19,481 nucleotides of DNA. It comes from JAKAGZ01 sp964595355. Lineage in GTDB: Bacteria > Bacteroidota > Ignavibacteria > Ignavibacteriales > Ignavibacteriaceae. A model generated the notes under the pieces. The model saw only the letters and a list, made by a program, of their open reading frames with translations, was not told the DNA's origin and ran no database searches. Shown here piece by piece: positions 6,337 through 13,188 of the stretch. The stretch is taken from the NCBI GenBank assembly GCA_964595355.1, contig CAZQQD010000059.1, forward strand, positions 1 to 19,481, in the 5' to 3' direction. Position numbers and translations under genes: made by a program. Within the stretch, counting starts at the first letter, position 1, and each line of letters starts with the position of its first letter.

Positions 6337-8058
6337 ATGCCTAATTTTTTCACGGATAACAGCGATCTACAATTCATTTTCAACAATTGTGATATGAAAG
6401 AGGTTGTTGCAATTGCAGAAGATAATTATGAACAGGCAAAAGAATTTAACTATGCACCTGTAAATTATGATGACGCAATTGAAAACTATAAGAAAGTGCT
6501 TGAGATAGTTGGCGATATTGCCGGGAATTTTATTGCAGAGCGCGCATCTGGTGTAGATGAAGAAGGCGCAATACTACAAGAAGGGAAAGTTCATTATGCA
6601 AAAGGAACAGAAGAAAATCTGAAGCAACTTTCTCAGGCTGATCTCCGTGGAATGATTTTTCCAAGGAAGTATGGTGGATTGAATTTCCCTTTTACTTTTT
6701 ACTTAATGGCAATAGAAATGATTTCACGAGCGGATGCATCTCTAATGAACATTTTTGGACTACAGGATATCGGTGATACAATTAAAAAATTTGGATCCGA
6801 GGAACAGAGAGAAGAATTTATTCCCGGCTTTTGCACAGGTGAATATACCGGCGCAATGGCATTAACGGAACCGGATGCAGGTTCGGACCTGCAGGCAGTA
6901 AAGTTGCAGGCTTACCAGAACGAAAAAGGCCGGTGGTTTTTAAAAGGAGTCAAAAGATTTATCACCAATGGTAATGGTGATGTGCTTTTAGTTCTTGCGA
7001 GATCTGAGGTAGGATCAAAAGATGGACGCGGGCTCAGTATGTTTGCATGCAAAAGAGATAAGACAATTGTTGTAAGAAGGATAGAACATAAACTTGGCAT
7101 TCATGGTTCTCCAACCTGTGAGCTTCAGTTTAATGATACTCCCGCTCAACTCGTCGGTCAAAGAAAATTTGGATTGATAAAGTACGTTTTCGATTTGATG
7201 TTCCGAGCAAGAATGGGAGTCTCTGCACAGGCGCTGGGAATTTCACAAGCAGCTTATGAAGAAGCCTTGAAATATGCAAAAGCAAGGGAACAATTTGGTA
7301 AATCTATTTATAATATTCCTGTAATTTCAAATATGCTGATAGATATGCGCGTTATGCTGGAAGCCAACAGGGCTTTATTTTATTATGCAGCTGGCTCAGT
7401 CGACATAAAAGAAAAACTGGAAGAAAAAATTGAAAAACTGAAAACGGAAAGCAAACCTTTCAGCGAAGAAAATATTCGTTTGAAGAAAACAACAAAGGAA
7501 GCGAATCTACTAACACCGATTTCTAAATATACACTGACTGAAGCCGCAAATAAAATCACATATGATGCTTTACAGATTCACGGCGGTACCGGTTATATGC
7601 GAGAATTTAAAGTTGAACGACTTGCCCGCGATGCAAGAATTACAAATATATATGAAGGGACTTCACAGCTTCAAATTGTTGCCGCAAGTGGTGGAGTTGT
7701 AAACGATATTCTTGCAGAAAGATTTGACGAGTGTGAAAAGAAAAATTATAAAGGAGGAGTTGCCCCGCTTGTAAATCATTTAAGGGAAATAAGAGAAATA
7801 TTTGAAGACTGCCTGAAATACGTAATCGAGAAAAAAGATCCTGCATTCCAAGATGTTGCTGCAAAAGATCTGGTTGAACTTTATACATATTTAATAATCG
7901 GCTACCTTTTGCTCGACCAGGCAGAAATTGAGCCTAAAAAGGTTTTCATTGCAAACCGCTACGTCTTGACTTCTCTTGCTAACGCAAGAAAAAATGCAGA
8001 GTCAATCAAAGACGGTTTGTTCTCGGATATTTTACACGCAGAAAAAATTTTATCATAA
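6337..8058 (+). CDS. Acyl-CoA dehydrogenase, long form
   Basis: A 573-residue FAD acyl-CoA dehydrogenase, about 190 residues longer than the classical 380-residue enzymes. The flavin-binding signature ALTEPDAGSDL is near 174-184. The catalytic base is expected at Glu440 in YEGTS (Glu376 in medium-chain enzymes), preceded by IHGGTGYMREFKVERLARDARI. A charged Lys/Glu-rich insert at about 353-390 interrupts the helical domain, and a C-terminal helical domain of about 110 residues follows, as in long ACADs of the PF12806 type. It oxidises an acyl-CoA (chain length not readable here) or runs in the reducing direction, with EtfBA as partner. It begins 8 bp after etfA, with AAGGA upstream, and is followed closely by a small gene. 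Confidence 0.94.
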   Translation: MPNFFTDNSDLQFIFNNCDMKEVVAIAEDNYEQAKEFNYAPVNYDDAIENYKKVLEIVGDIAGNFIAERASGVDEEGAILQEGKVHYAKGTEENLKQLSQADLRGMIFPRKYGGLNFPFTFYLMAIEMISRADASLMNIFGLQDIGDTIKKFGSEEQREEFIPGFCTGEYTGAMALTEPDAGSDLQAVKLQAYQNEKGRWFLKGVKRFITNGNGDVLLVLARSEVGSKDGRGLSMFACKRDKTIVVRRIEHKLGIHGSPTCELQFNDTPAQLVGQRKFGLIKYVFDLMFRARMGVSAQALGISQAAYEEALKYAKAREQFGKSIYNIPVISNMLIDMRVMLEANRALFYYAAGSVDIKEKLEEKIEKLKTESKPFSEENIRLKKTTKEANLLTPISKYTLTEAANKITYDALQIHGGTGYMREFKVERLARDARITNIYEGTSQLQIVAASGGVVNDILAERFDECEKKNYKGGVAPLVNHLREIREIFEDCLKYVIEKKDPAFQDVAAKDLVELYTYLIIGYLLLDQAEIEPKKVFIANRYVLTSLANARKNAESIKDGLFSDILHAEKILS

Positions 8059-8079
8059 ACTATAATGGAGAACAATATA

Positions 8080-8292
8080 ATGGGAGAAAAGAAACTGCAC
8101 TACTATAAGATATATGATGATCAGGAAAAACTTAACTACTTAAAAAGCTCATTGTGCCATTCAGAGCTGGAACAATGGTTAAAAGAATATGAAATAAAGC
8201 ATCAGAAATATTTTAATGCAGAGCTCGTGCAATTCTTAAAAGAACACGACAAAGAGGCGGAAATTATAGAGGTAACTGATTTATCATATTAA
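8080..8292 (+). CDS. Small charged protein at the end of the etf-ACAD operon
   Basis: A 70-residue protein I do not recognise. It is highly charged and rich in Tyr, Lys and Glu, with a probable helix (SELEQWLKEYEIKHQKYF, then NAELVQFLKEHDKEAEIIEV). It has no signal peptide, TM segment or metal motif, and a single Cys. An in-frame ATG lies 15 bases upstream (8065), but TGGAG at 8066-8070 overlaps that codon and is well placed for the ATG at 8080, so I prefer the later start. It lies 21 bp after the acyl-CoA dehydrogenase stop and has the same strand and composition, so it is probably the fourth gene of that operon. A role as an accessory or partner protein of the dehydrogenase/Etf complex is a guess from position only. 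Confidence 0.75.
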   Translation: MGEKKLHYYKIYDDQEKLNYLKSSLCHSELEQWLKEYEIKHQKYFNAELVQFLKEHDKEAEIIEVTDLSY

Positions 8293-8324
8293 AAAATTTC
8301 AGCCACCGAATCTATTAATCAGCT

Positions 8325-9170
8325 TTATAAACCAAAGGCGAACAATATTATCCCGAGCGTTAATCCTATTGTTAAATTAAACAATTTTATATTTATAGAA
8401 TCTTTAACGGAATAAGAAAGCATTGGCAAAAGCCCGTGTCCGTCCTGTACAATTGAATTTGTTAAAAGTACAGAAAACGGAACAACGCCAGTTGCAAACA
8501 TTGTGACAAAAATAAGGTTAGGACCGGATTCAGGAATCAATCCCACAAGTGCTGAAATAATAAGAACAAGAAAAACATATTCGTGGGAAATTTTGTCAAT
8601 ATTCCAGTAGTGCATTCCAATTTCGATAAACAATAAGGCCCCGAATGTCCACAATAACGTTTTCCACAGGTGATGTTTAATTATATGTCCCCAAATATGT
8701 TCTTTCAAATAATGTTTAAAGCTTCTTTCATCTTTATGATATTGTTTTACTTCACAATCAATGCAGGTCGGTATGTTAAATTTATTCACCGTAAAATCTA
8801 TAACTTTTGAAAATATAACTCCGATAAAAAATAAAGCTACAAAAAGAAGGAGTGCAGTTTTCGGAAACATTACCAACATAACAAAAGCTTCATCCCCTGA
8901 AGTAGCTATCATGCTGCCGGCAAGTGCACCAAAGCTTATCATCCCGTGCATGTAAAGACTAACATTTGCAAATGCGCCCATACATCCAGGCACAGTACCT
9001 ACAGCAGAAGTAACGAGATACTGTTTCCATTTCCCTGCCGAATCTAGAAGAAGCGCAAATTTCCCTTTGCTCCATACGTTAAGAAGATCAACGGTGATCA
9101 TCATCATAAGTACGAACAGGGTTATTTTTACACTTTCAAGTATTGTATCAGTAAATATATTTAGCATCAC
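8325..9170 (-). CDS. Putative heavy-metal/manganese exporter (ArsP_2-like)
   Basis: A polytopic membrane protein of 280-281 residues in the family called putative 10-TM heavy-metal exporter (PF11449) or putative manganese transporter. It has an internal two-fold design. The first half holds GTVPGCMGAF (58-67) and ATSGDEAFVML (89-99); the second holds GLIPESGPNLIF (210-221) and SIVQDGHGLLPML (239-251). These paired Gly/Pro and acidic motifs are the likely substrate path. A loop between the halves carries a C-x-x-C pair (Cys136, Cys139) and several His (145, 153, 158, 162, 166, 167), plausible metal ligands. The first codon is GTG at 9170 with ATG directly after it (9167); I cannot tell which is used. 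The GNAT gene lies 98 bp upstream on the same strand. Substrate is not proven for this protein. Confidence 0.8.
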   Translation of the reverse strand: MMLNIFTDTILESVKITLFVLMMMITVDLLNVWSKGKFALLLDSAGKWKQYLVTSAVGTVPGCMGAFANVSLYMHGMISFGALAGSMIATSGDEAFVMLVMFPKTALLLFVALFFIGVIFSKVIDFTVNKFNIPTCIDCEVKQYHKDERSFKHYLKEHIWGHIIKHHLWKTLLWTFGALLFIEIGMHYWNIDKISHEYVFLVLIISALVGLIPESGPNLIFVTMFATGVVPFSVLLTNSIVQDGHGLLPMLSYSVKDSINIKLFNLTIGLTLGIILFAFGL

Positions 9171-9268
9171 TTATTACTAATTATTTATCGTAAGCGTACA
9201 ATTTAAAAATATCAGCCATAAGATAAGCTAATCTTTCATTTATTAAAAAAGAAGATGAAAACTTACAG

Positions 9269-9988
9269 CTATTTCAATTTGAGCCAAGAGACACTTCTGT
9301 CTTTTACGAACCCCATTCCCTCAACTAATTTCTGGGCTGGAATATTTTTGTCTTCGCATTGGAGGAAAGGGATTTTACCAATTGCTCTGCATTGCCTGAT
9401 TAGTGAAGTGGTGATTTCTTTTGCAAAACCTCTTCTCCTATATTCTTCTATAACATGCATTGAACCAAGCGAGCTATCATCGTGTGTGAGTGCCCATGCC
9501 ACTAGCTTTCCACCTTCATAAATACCGGCACTTACAGATCTTTCAATCCGCTCATTTAAATATTTTACAGAAAGCATACCTTTATATATAGATTGTGAAA
9601 TAATATATTCCGTATCTTTTGTTGTCAGTCTTTGCGTTTCGATTTTATTTTCAGGTATTTCTTTATCCTGTGGAAAATGATATTGGTAAGCATCGATCAG
9701 CCAATCGGTTTTTCTGCTTTTCGTTAAATGGGATATTTGCCAATCATCCAGCGCTCCAAAATATTTATTTTCAGCATTTATATTTTTAATTAAATCAGCA
9801 AATTCTTTTTCATCTTCACCATACAAATATATCCATTTATCACCCTCGCTTCCCTGCACTAATAAAGAATTTCCCATACGTATTAATCTTTCCAACGGAT
9901 TTTCATTGATATATCCAATTATACTTAGATTGTACACTTCGTTTCTGATTAGTTGTTTAATCGCTTCGTGCTTTTCTTTGTCTGTCAT
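9269..9988 (-). CDS. GNAT N-acetyltransferase, GLYAT/FR47-like
   Basis: A 239-residue cytosolic acyltransferase. The GNAT domain is C-terminal: substrate-side strands with GGKLVAWALTHDDSSLGSMHV (about 159-179), acetyl-CoA motif A EEYRRRGFAKEI (181-192, the R-x-x-G-x-A phosphate loop), then NIPAQKLVEGMGF (215-227), the helix and Gly-Phe turn that end most GNAT folds. The N-terminal 120 residues form a less conserved lobe, as in glycine N-acyltransferase-like proteins. The acceptor cannot be read from sequence. It is divergent from msrA across 98 bp and upstream of the metal exporter gene on the same strand. Confidence 0.85.
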   Translation of the reverse strand: MTDKEKHEAIKQLIRNEVYNLSIIGYINENPLERLIRMGNSLLVQGSEGDKWIYLYGEDEKEFADLIKNINAENKYFGALDDWQISHLTKSRKTDWLIDAYQYHFPQDKEIPENKIETQRLTTKDTEYIISQSIYKGMLSVKYLNERIERSVSAGIYEGGKLVAWALTHDDSSLGSMHVIEEYRRRGFAKEITTSLIRQCRAIGKIPFLQCEDKNIPAQKLVEGMGFVKDRSVSWLKLK

Positions 9989-10029
9989 ACTTCAAAAATA
10001 TTCAATAATTGTTAAATTTTTGGTACATA

Positions 10030-10060
10030 TTTGTGATAATTAATAAGTATGTTATCTTTT
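10030..10060 (+). promoter_or_regulatory. Candidate Bacteroidota-type promoter for msrA
   Basis: TTTG (10030-10033), a 19-bp spacer and TATCTTTT (10053-10060) fit the TTTG-N19-TAnnTTTG pattern with one mismatch in the -7 box. It lies 26 bp before the msrA start, leaving room for the AGGAG site at 10071-10075. It is one of the better matches in the window. Confidence 0.5.
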
Positions 10061-10086
10061 TACAATATTAAGGAGCTGGTGTAAAA

Positions 10087-10737
10087 ATGAAACAAATATT
10101 AACTATCTTCATAATTGCATTAACGGCTCTAAGTGTCGGTTGCCAGCAAAAACACAATAAAATATATAAAGATGAGAATGTAAGTATGACAGATCAAAAT
10201 GCAAAATTAGACACAGCAACTTTCGGGGAAGGATGTTTCTGGTGCACTGAAGCAGTTTTTGAAAGATTAAAAGGGGTAAAATCGGTCATATCCGGCTATT
10301 CCGGCGGAACGGTTGCAAATCCAAGCTATGAAGAAGTATGCACCGGCAAAACCGGGCACGCAGAAGTTACTCAAATAGTTTATGATCCCAATGTAATAAG
10401 CTATCAGGAATTGTTGATAGTTTTTTTCAGAACTCACGACCCTACTTCTTTGAACAGACAAGGTGCCGATACAGGAACGCAATATAGATCTGTGATCTTT
10501 TATCATAATGAAAAGCAGAAAGAGCTGGCTGAATTTGCAAAGAAAAAAATAAATGAAGAAAAACTATATGATAAACCAATTGTAACTGAAATTTCTCCAT
10601 TTACCCAATTTTATAAGGCCGAAGATTATCACCAGGATTATTATGATAATAATCCAAACCAGGGATACTGCGTTTACGTAATTGCACCTAAAGTTGAAAA
10701 GTTTGAAAAGCTTTTTAAAAATAAGTTAAAAAAATAA
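10087..10737 (+). CDS. msrA: Peptide methionine sulfoxide reductase MsrA, lipoprotein form
   Basis: A 216-residue MsrA that reduces the S-epimer of methionine sulfoxide in proteins. The catalytic motif GCFWC is at residues 49-53 with Cys50 as nucleophile. GYSGG, YEEVCTGKTGHAEV, FFRTHDPTSLNRQGADTGTQ and a late Cys in NQGYCVYV (probable resolving Cys) complete the family pattern. Unlike the cytosolic enzyme it has an N-terminal lipoprotein signal ending at Cys19 (LSVGC) and a linker of about 25 residues, so it should work in the periplasm, anchored to a membrane. No MsrB domain or msrB gene is present here; the electron donor would have to be an exported thiol-disulfide protein. AGGAG lies 11 bp before the ATG. 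Confidence 0.95.
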   Translation: MKQILTIFIIALTALSVGCQQKHNKIYKDENVSMTDQNAKLDTATFGEGCFWCTEAVFERLKGVKSVISGYSGGTVANPSYEEVCTGKTGHAEVTQIVYDPNVISYQELLIVFFRTHDPTSLNRQGADTGTQYRSVIFYHNEKQKELAEFAKKKINEEKLYDKPIVTEISPFTQFYKAEDYHQDYYDNNPNQGYCVYVIAPKVEKFEKLFKNKLKK

Positions 10738-10747
10738 TTTTTTTAGT

Positions 10748-10771
10748 AGAGACTCACTATGGAAGGTCTCT
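10748..10771. terminator. Weak hairpin between convergent msrA and DUF1684 genes
   Basis: AGAGAC (10748-10753) pairs with GTCTCT (10766-10771) around a 12-base loop, 10 bases after the msrA stop and just before the end of the minus-strand gene. T-rich DNA lies before it on the plus strand (10737-10744), which would serve as the T tract for the minus-strand transcript. The stem is short, so this is a low-confidence terminator. Confidence 0.3.
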
Positions 10772-10779
10772 TCCCATTA

Positions 10780-11700
10780 TCAGTGATTACCATATTTTTT
10801 CTCGCCAGCAACAACCATAAGTTTTAAATAATTTTGTTTCGGCGGCAATGGACAAGTCGCATACGGAGTAAATGCGCAAGGCGGATTATAAGCTCTATTA
10901 AAATCCAGAATCACATTTCCAGCCGAATCCGGTTTACTTGTGTATAGAAATCTTCCCGCACCGTAAGTCTCTTTCCCGCTCGTCTCATCTGCAAAGATTA
11001 TAAAGAATTCATCCCCTTCTTCTATTACATCGAGTTTAAAAACCGTATTATTTTTTTTAAATACAAGAGCTCCTGGTGATTTATCTTCTTCAACTGTACC
11101 CAATATAGTGGGAATTGATATAGTTTTTGGAGGATCGTAATTCTCAAACTTAGACCTAATTTTCCAGTCTTCATTTACCGGGAAATTTTCTATTCCTTCA
11201 AAATTATTCAATAAATCTGCATCCAGATCACGAAGTCTTACTCCGTATTTATTCCCTCTTTTAATTATGTACCATTTTAAAAAGCCAACTGATAATTGAG
11301 TGGGATCTCCGGACATATCGGTTTTTAATTTCAATTCTTTCACACGTTTATTATTACTGATAACTTCTACACCCCGATTTATTTTTACAACTATGACACT
11401 ATCACTAAGTATAAATGTACCAATCCTTCCCGGAGCCTTTCCTTTGGGAAATACGATATCGTTTCCTGGGTTTGTGCCAAAAGTATTTTCACCAGGCTTT
11501 AGCCAATAAAGGCCTGCAAGATTCAACCAACCGTTTTCCTTTTTAAGATTTTCAATTCTTTTATTATGCCATTGTTTAACAGAAGCAATATATTCAGGAC
11601 TTCCTTTCTCACCAGTATCATTGCTGCAACTCCAAAACGTTAACAATATGATACAGAAAAGAAAAAATATTGTAGAGTTAAGAATCTTATTTACTTTCAT
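10780..11700 (-). CDS. DUF1684 family lipoprotein
   Basis: A 306-residue exported lipoprotein; the signal ends at Cys25 in TFWSC. The mature part matches the DUF1684 family: WHNKRIENLKKENGWLNLAG near 44-63 and LYWLKPGENTFG after it, then DETSGKETYGAGRFLY at 238-252 and a closing segment DFNRAYNPPCAFTPYATCPLP at 266-286, with Cys275 and Cys283 and a conserved N-x-x-Y-N-P-P-C-A core. The biochemical role of the family is not established. It is convergent with msrA and divergent from the DinB-like gene, and has no evident Shine-Dalgarno site. Confidence 0.88.
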   Translation of the reverse strand: MKVNKILNSTIFFLFCIILLTFWSCSNDTGEKGSPEYIASVKQWHNKRIENLKKENGWLNLAGLYWLKPGENTFGTNPGNDIVFPKGKAPGRIGTFILSDSVIVVKINRGVEVISNNKRVKELKLKTDMSGDPTQLSVGFLKWYIIKRGNKYGVRLRDLDADLLNNFEGIENFPVNEDWKIRSKFENYDPPKTISIPTILGTVEEDKSPGALVFKKNNTVFKLDVIEEGDEFFIIFADETSGKETYGAGRFLYTSKPDSAGNVILDFNRAYNPPCAFTPYATCPLPPKQNYLKLMVVAGEKKYGNH

Positions 11701-11729
11701 TTAAACCTTTTGAATTACTTGTTTTTAAG

Positions 11730-11760
11730 TTGTTTCCAAAATAATTTCATACTAATTTTA
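11730..11760 (+). promoter_or_regulatory. Candidate promoter for the DinB/YfiT-like gene
   Basis: TTG (11730-11732), a 20-bp spacer and TAATTTTA (11753-11760) resemble the TTG/TAnnTTTG pattern with one mismatch. It lies 40 bp before the start codon in the divergent gap shared with the DUF1684 gene. It is weak evidence in AT-rich DNA. Confidence 0.3.
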
Positions 11761-11800
11761 TTTAAAAAAAATTATCACTTAAAATTAAAGAAGAGCTTTT

Positions 11801-12340
11801 ATGAATGAAAAAGAACTAAACGAACTTCGTTATCCAATCGGCAGATTTACTGCACCAAAGGAAATTACTAATGAACAAATTATAAATTACATAAAAACCA
11901 TTGAAGAATCTCCCGAAAATTACAGACAAGCAATTCGTGATTTAAACGAAGAACAACTGGATACTCCATACAGATCCGGCGGTTGGACAATACGCCAGGT
12001 TATTCATCACGTTCCTGATAGTCATATGAACAGCTATATGCGTTTCAAGTTGGGTTTAACCGAAAATAAACCCACCATAAAAACTTACGATGAAGCCAAA
12101 TGGGCTGAACTTGGGGATTCAAGAGATACCCCTATAGAAGTTTCCCTCAATCTACTTGAAAATCTGCACAAAAGATGGGCACTGCTTTTAAGATCATTTA
12201 CTAAAAATGATTTTAATAAAACCGTGAATCATCCTGAATGGGGAGAAATCAGGTTAGATAAAATGCTTGCTTTGTATGACTGGCACTGTAAACATCACCT
12301 TGCACATATTACAAATCTTCGCAAAAGAATGGGCTGGTAA
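11801..12340 (+). CDS. DinB/YfiT-like putative metal-dependent enzyme
   Basis: A 179-residue four-helix-bundle protein of the DinB superfamily, YfiT branch. The N-terminal LRYPIGRF and the helix starting GGWTIRQVIHHVPDSHMNS (about 60-78) are typical of YfiT-like proteins. Candidate metal ligands are His70 in the IHHV motif and the HCKHHLAHI cluster near the end (162-170, with His165/166 and His169). B. subtilis YfiT was described as a putative metal-dependent hydrolase, and DinB relatives include thiol (bacillithiol, mycothiol) transferases. The substrate here is unknown. AAGAAGAG lies upstream of the ATG. The next gene begins 76 bp downstream with its own strong ribosome site. Confidence 0.85.
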   Translation: MNEKELNELRYPIGRFTAPKEITNEQIINYIKTIEESPENYRQAIRDLNEEQLDTPYRSGGWTIRQVIHHVPDSHMNSYMRFKLGLTENKPTIKTYDEAKWAELGDSRDTPIEVSLNLLENLHKRWALLLRSFTKNDFNKTVNHPEWGEIRLDKMLALYDWHCKHHLAHITNLRKRMGW

Positions 12341-12416
12341 TTTCTTTGCAAACATATCCTGTTTCTTTTCTTTTTAGTTTAAAACTTCTTATCTTCTTAA
12401 AAACAGGAGGTAAGGA

Positions 12417-13058
12417 ATGTATGCTATAAATCACGCAGCAACTGCTCTCTTAATAAAAAAGAAATTTCCCAAACAAAAAATGATCTGGCTGCTCGTTTCT
12501 GTTCAGCTTGTTGAGCTGATGTGGGTGGCATTTAATTACCTTGGAATAGAAAAATTTGAAATTGTTGATGGAACAATTCACTTAGGTTATCTTCCCTGGT
12601 CGCATTCTGTCTTTACGGGAGTGGTTTTAAGTCTTGCTACATGGTTGATAATTTCAAAAGGTTTTAACAATTCAAAATTGGGGACTGCAATTGCCCTTGG
12701 CATTATCTCCCACATTATTTTAGACATTTTTATGCATGAACCGGATATCGCCCTTGCCCCTTTTGCAAGCAACTCAACTTTAGGTTTGAATATTCAGAAC
12801 ATTCCTCTGTTAACAATAATCGTTGAAACAGGATACGGAATCTTTTGCTGGTGGTATTTTAAAGGCAACAAATCCCTTTTAGCTGCCATAATAATTTTAA
12901 ACCTGATAAATATTCCGTTTATTTTTAACATATCTTCTGAGGCAATAAATTTAATTCAGAAAATTCCTGCGCTATTGCCGTCAATAATTCTTGTACAGAT
13001 TATTTATACCTGGTACTTTGTCTGGAAATACAGCCAAGCTATCCCGGTAAATAACTGA
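12417..13058 (+). CDS. YdjM-like multi-pass membrane protein
   Basis: A 213-residue integral membrane protein with about six hydrophobic segments. The N-terminal NHAATALLI, then LPWSHSVF (59-66) and SHIILDIFMHEPD (98-110), place His residues beside short membrane helices. This resembles membrane-bound YdjM-type proteins described as putative metal-dependent hydrolases (PF04307). The match is from pattern memory, so the family call is moderate and activity is unproven. AGGAGGTAAGG sits directly before the ATG, one of the strongest ribosome sites in the window. It lies 76 bp after the DinB-like gene and may be co-transcribed with it. Confidence 0.72.
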   Translation: MYAINHAATALLIKKKFPKQKMIWLLVSVQLVELMWVAFNYLGIEKFEIVDGTIHLGYLPWSHSVFTGVVLSLATWLIISKGFNNSKLGTAIALGIISHIILDIFMHEPDIALAPFASNSTLGLNIQNIPLLTIIVETGYGIFCWWYFKGNKSLLAAIIILNLINIPFIFNISSEAINLIQKIPALLPSIILVQIIYTWYFVWKYSQAIPVNN

Positions 13059-13105
13059 TATTTTCTTTAAAATTAGCCGAAGCAAATGAGTCGTTTTCGT
13101 GTAAT

Positions 13106-13134
13106 TTTGATTGTAAATTGAAAAAATATCTTTT
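13106..13134 (+). promoter_or_regulatory. Candidate promoter for the M1-S9 peptidase pair
   Basis: TTTG (13106-13109), a 17-bp spacer and TATCTTTT (13127-13134) form a Bacteroidota-like promoter, 54 bp before the M1 start. An overlapping perfect TAATTTTG lies at 13102-13109 but has no TTG at the right distance. The same TATCTTT core occurs upstream of msrA and hemH. Confidence 0.4.
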
Positions 13135-13188
13135 AAGTTTATAAATCTTTCTATTTAATCTACTTCTTACTTTTAAAGGACACACTAG

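Noticed and set aside
9255..9521. Open frame of 88 codons on the plus strand
   Set aside because: It is antisense to the well-supported GNAT gene, has no ribosome site and no recognisable protein pattern.
9993..10000. TATTTTTG on the minus strand before the GNAT gene, a match to TAnnTTTG
   Set aside because: It is only 4 bp from the start codon and has no TTG upstream at the right distance. It would need a leaderless transcript.
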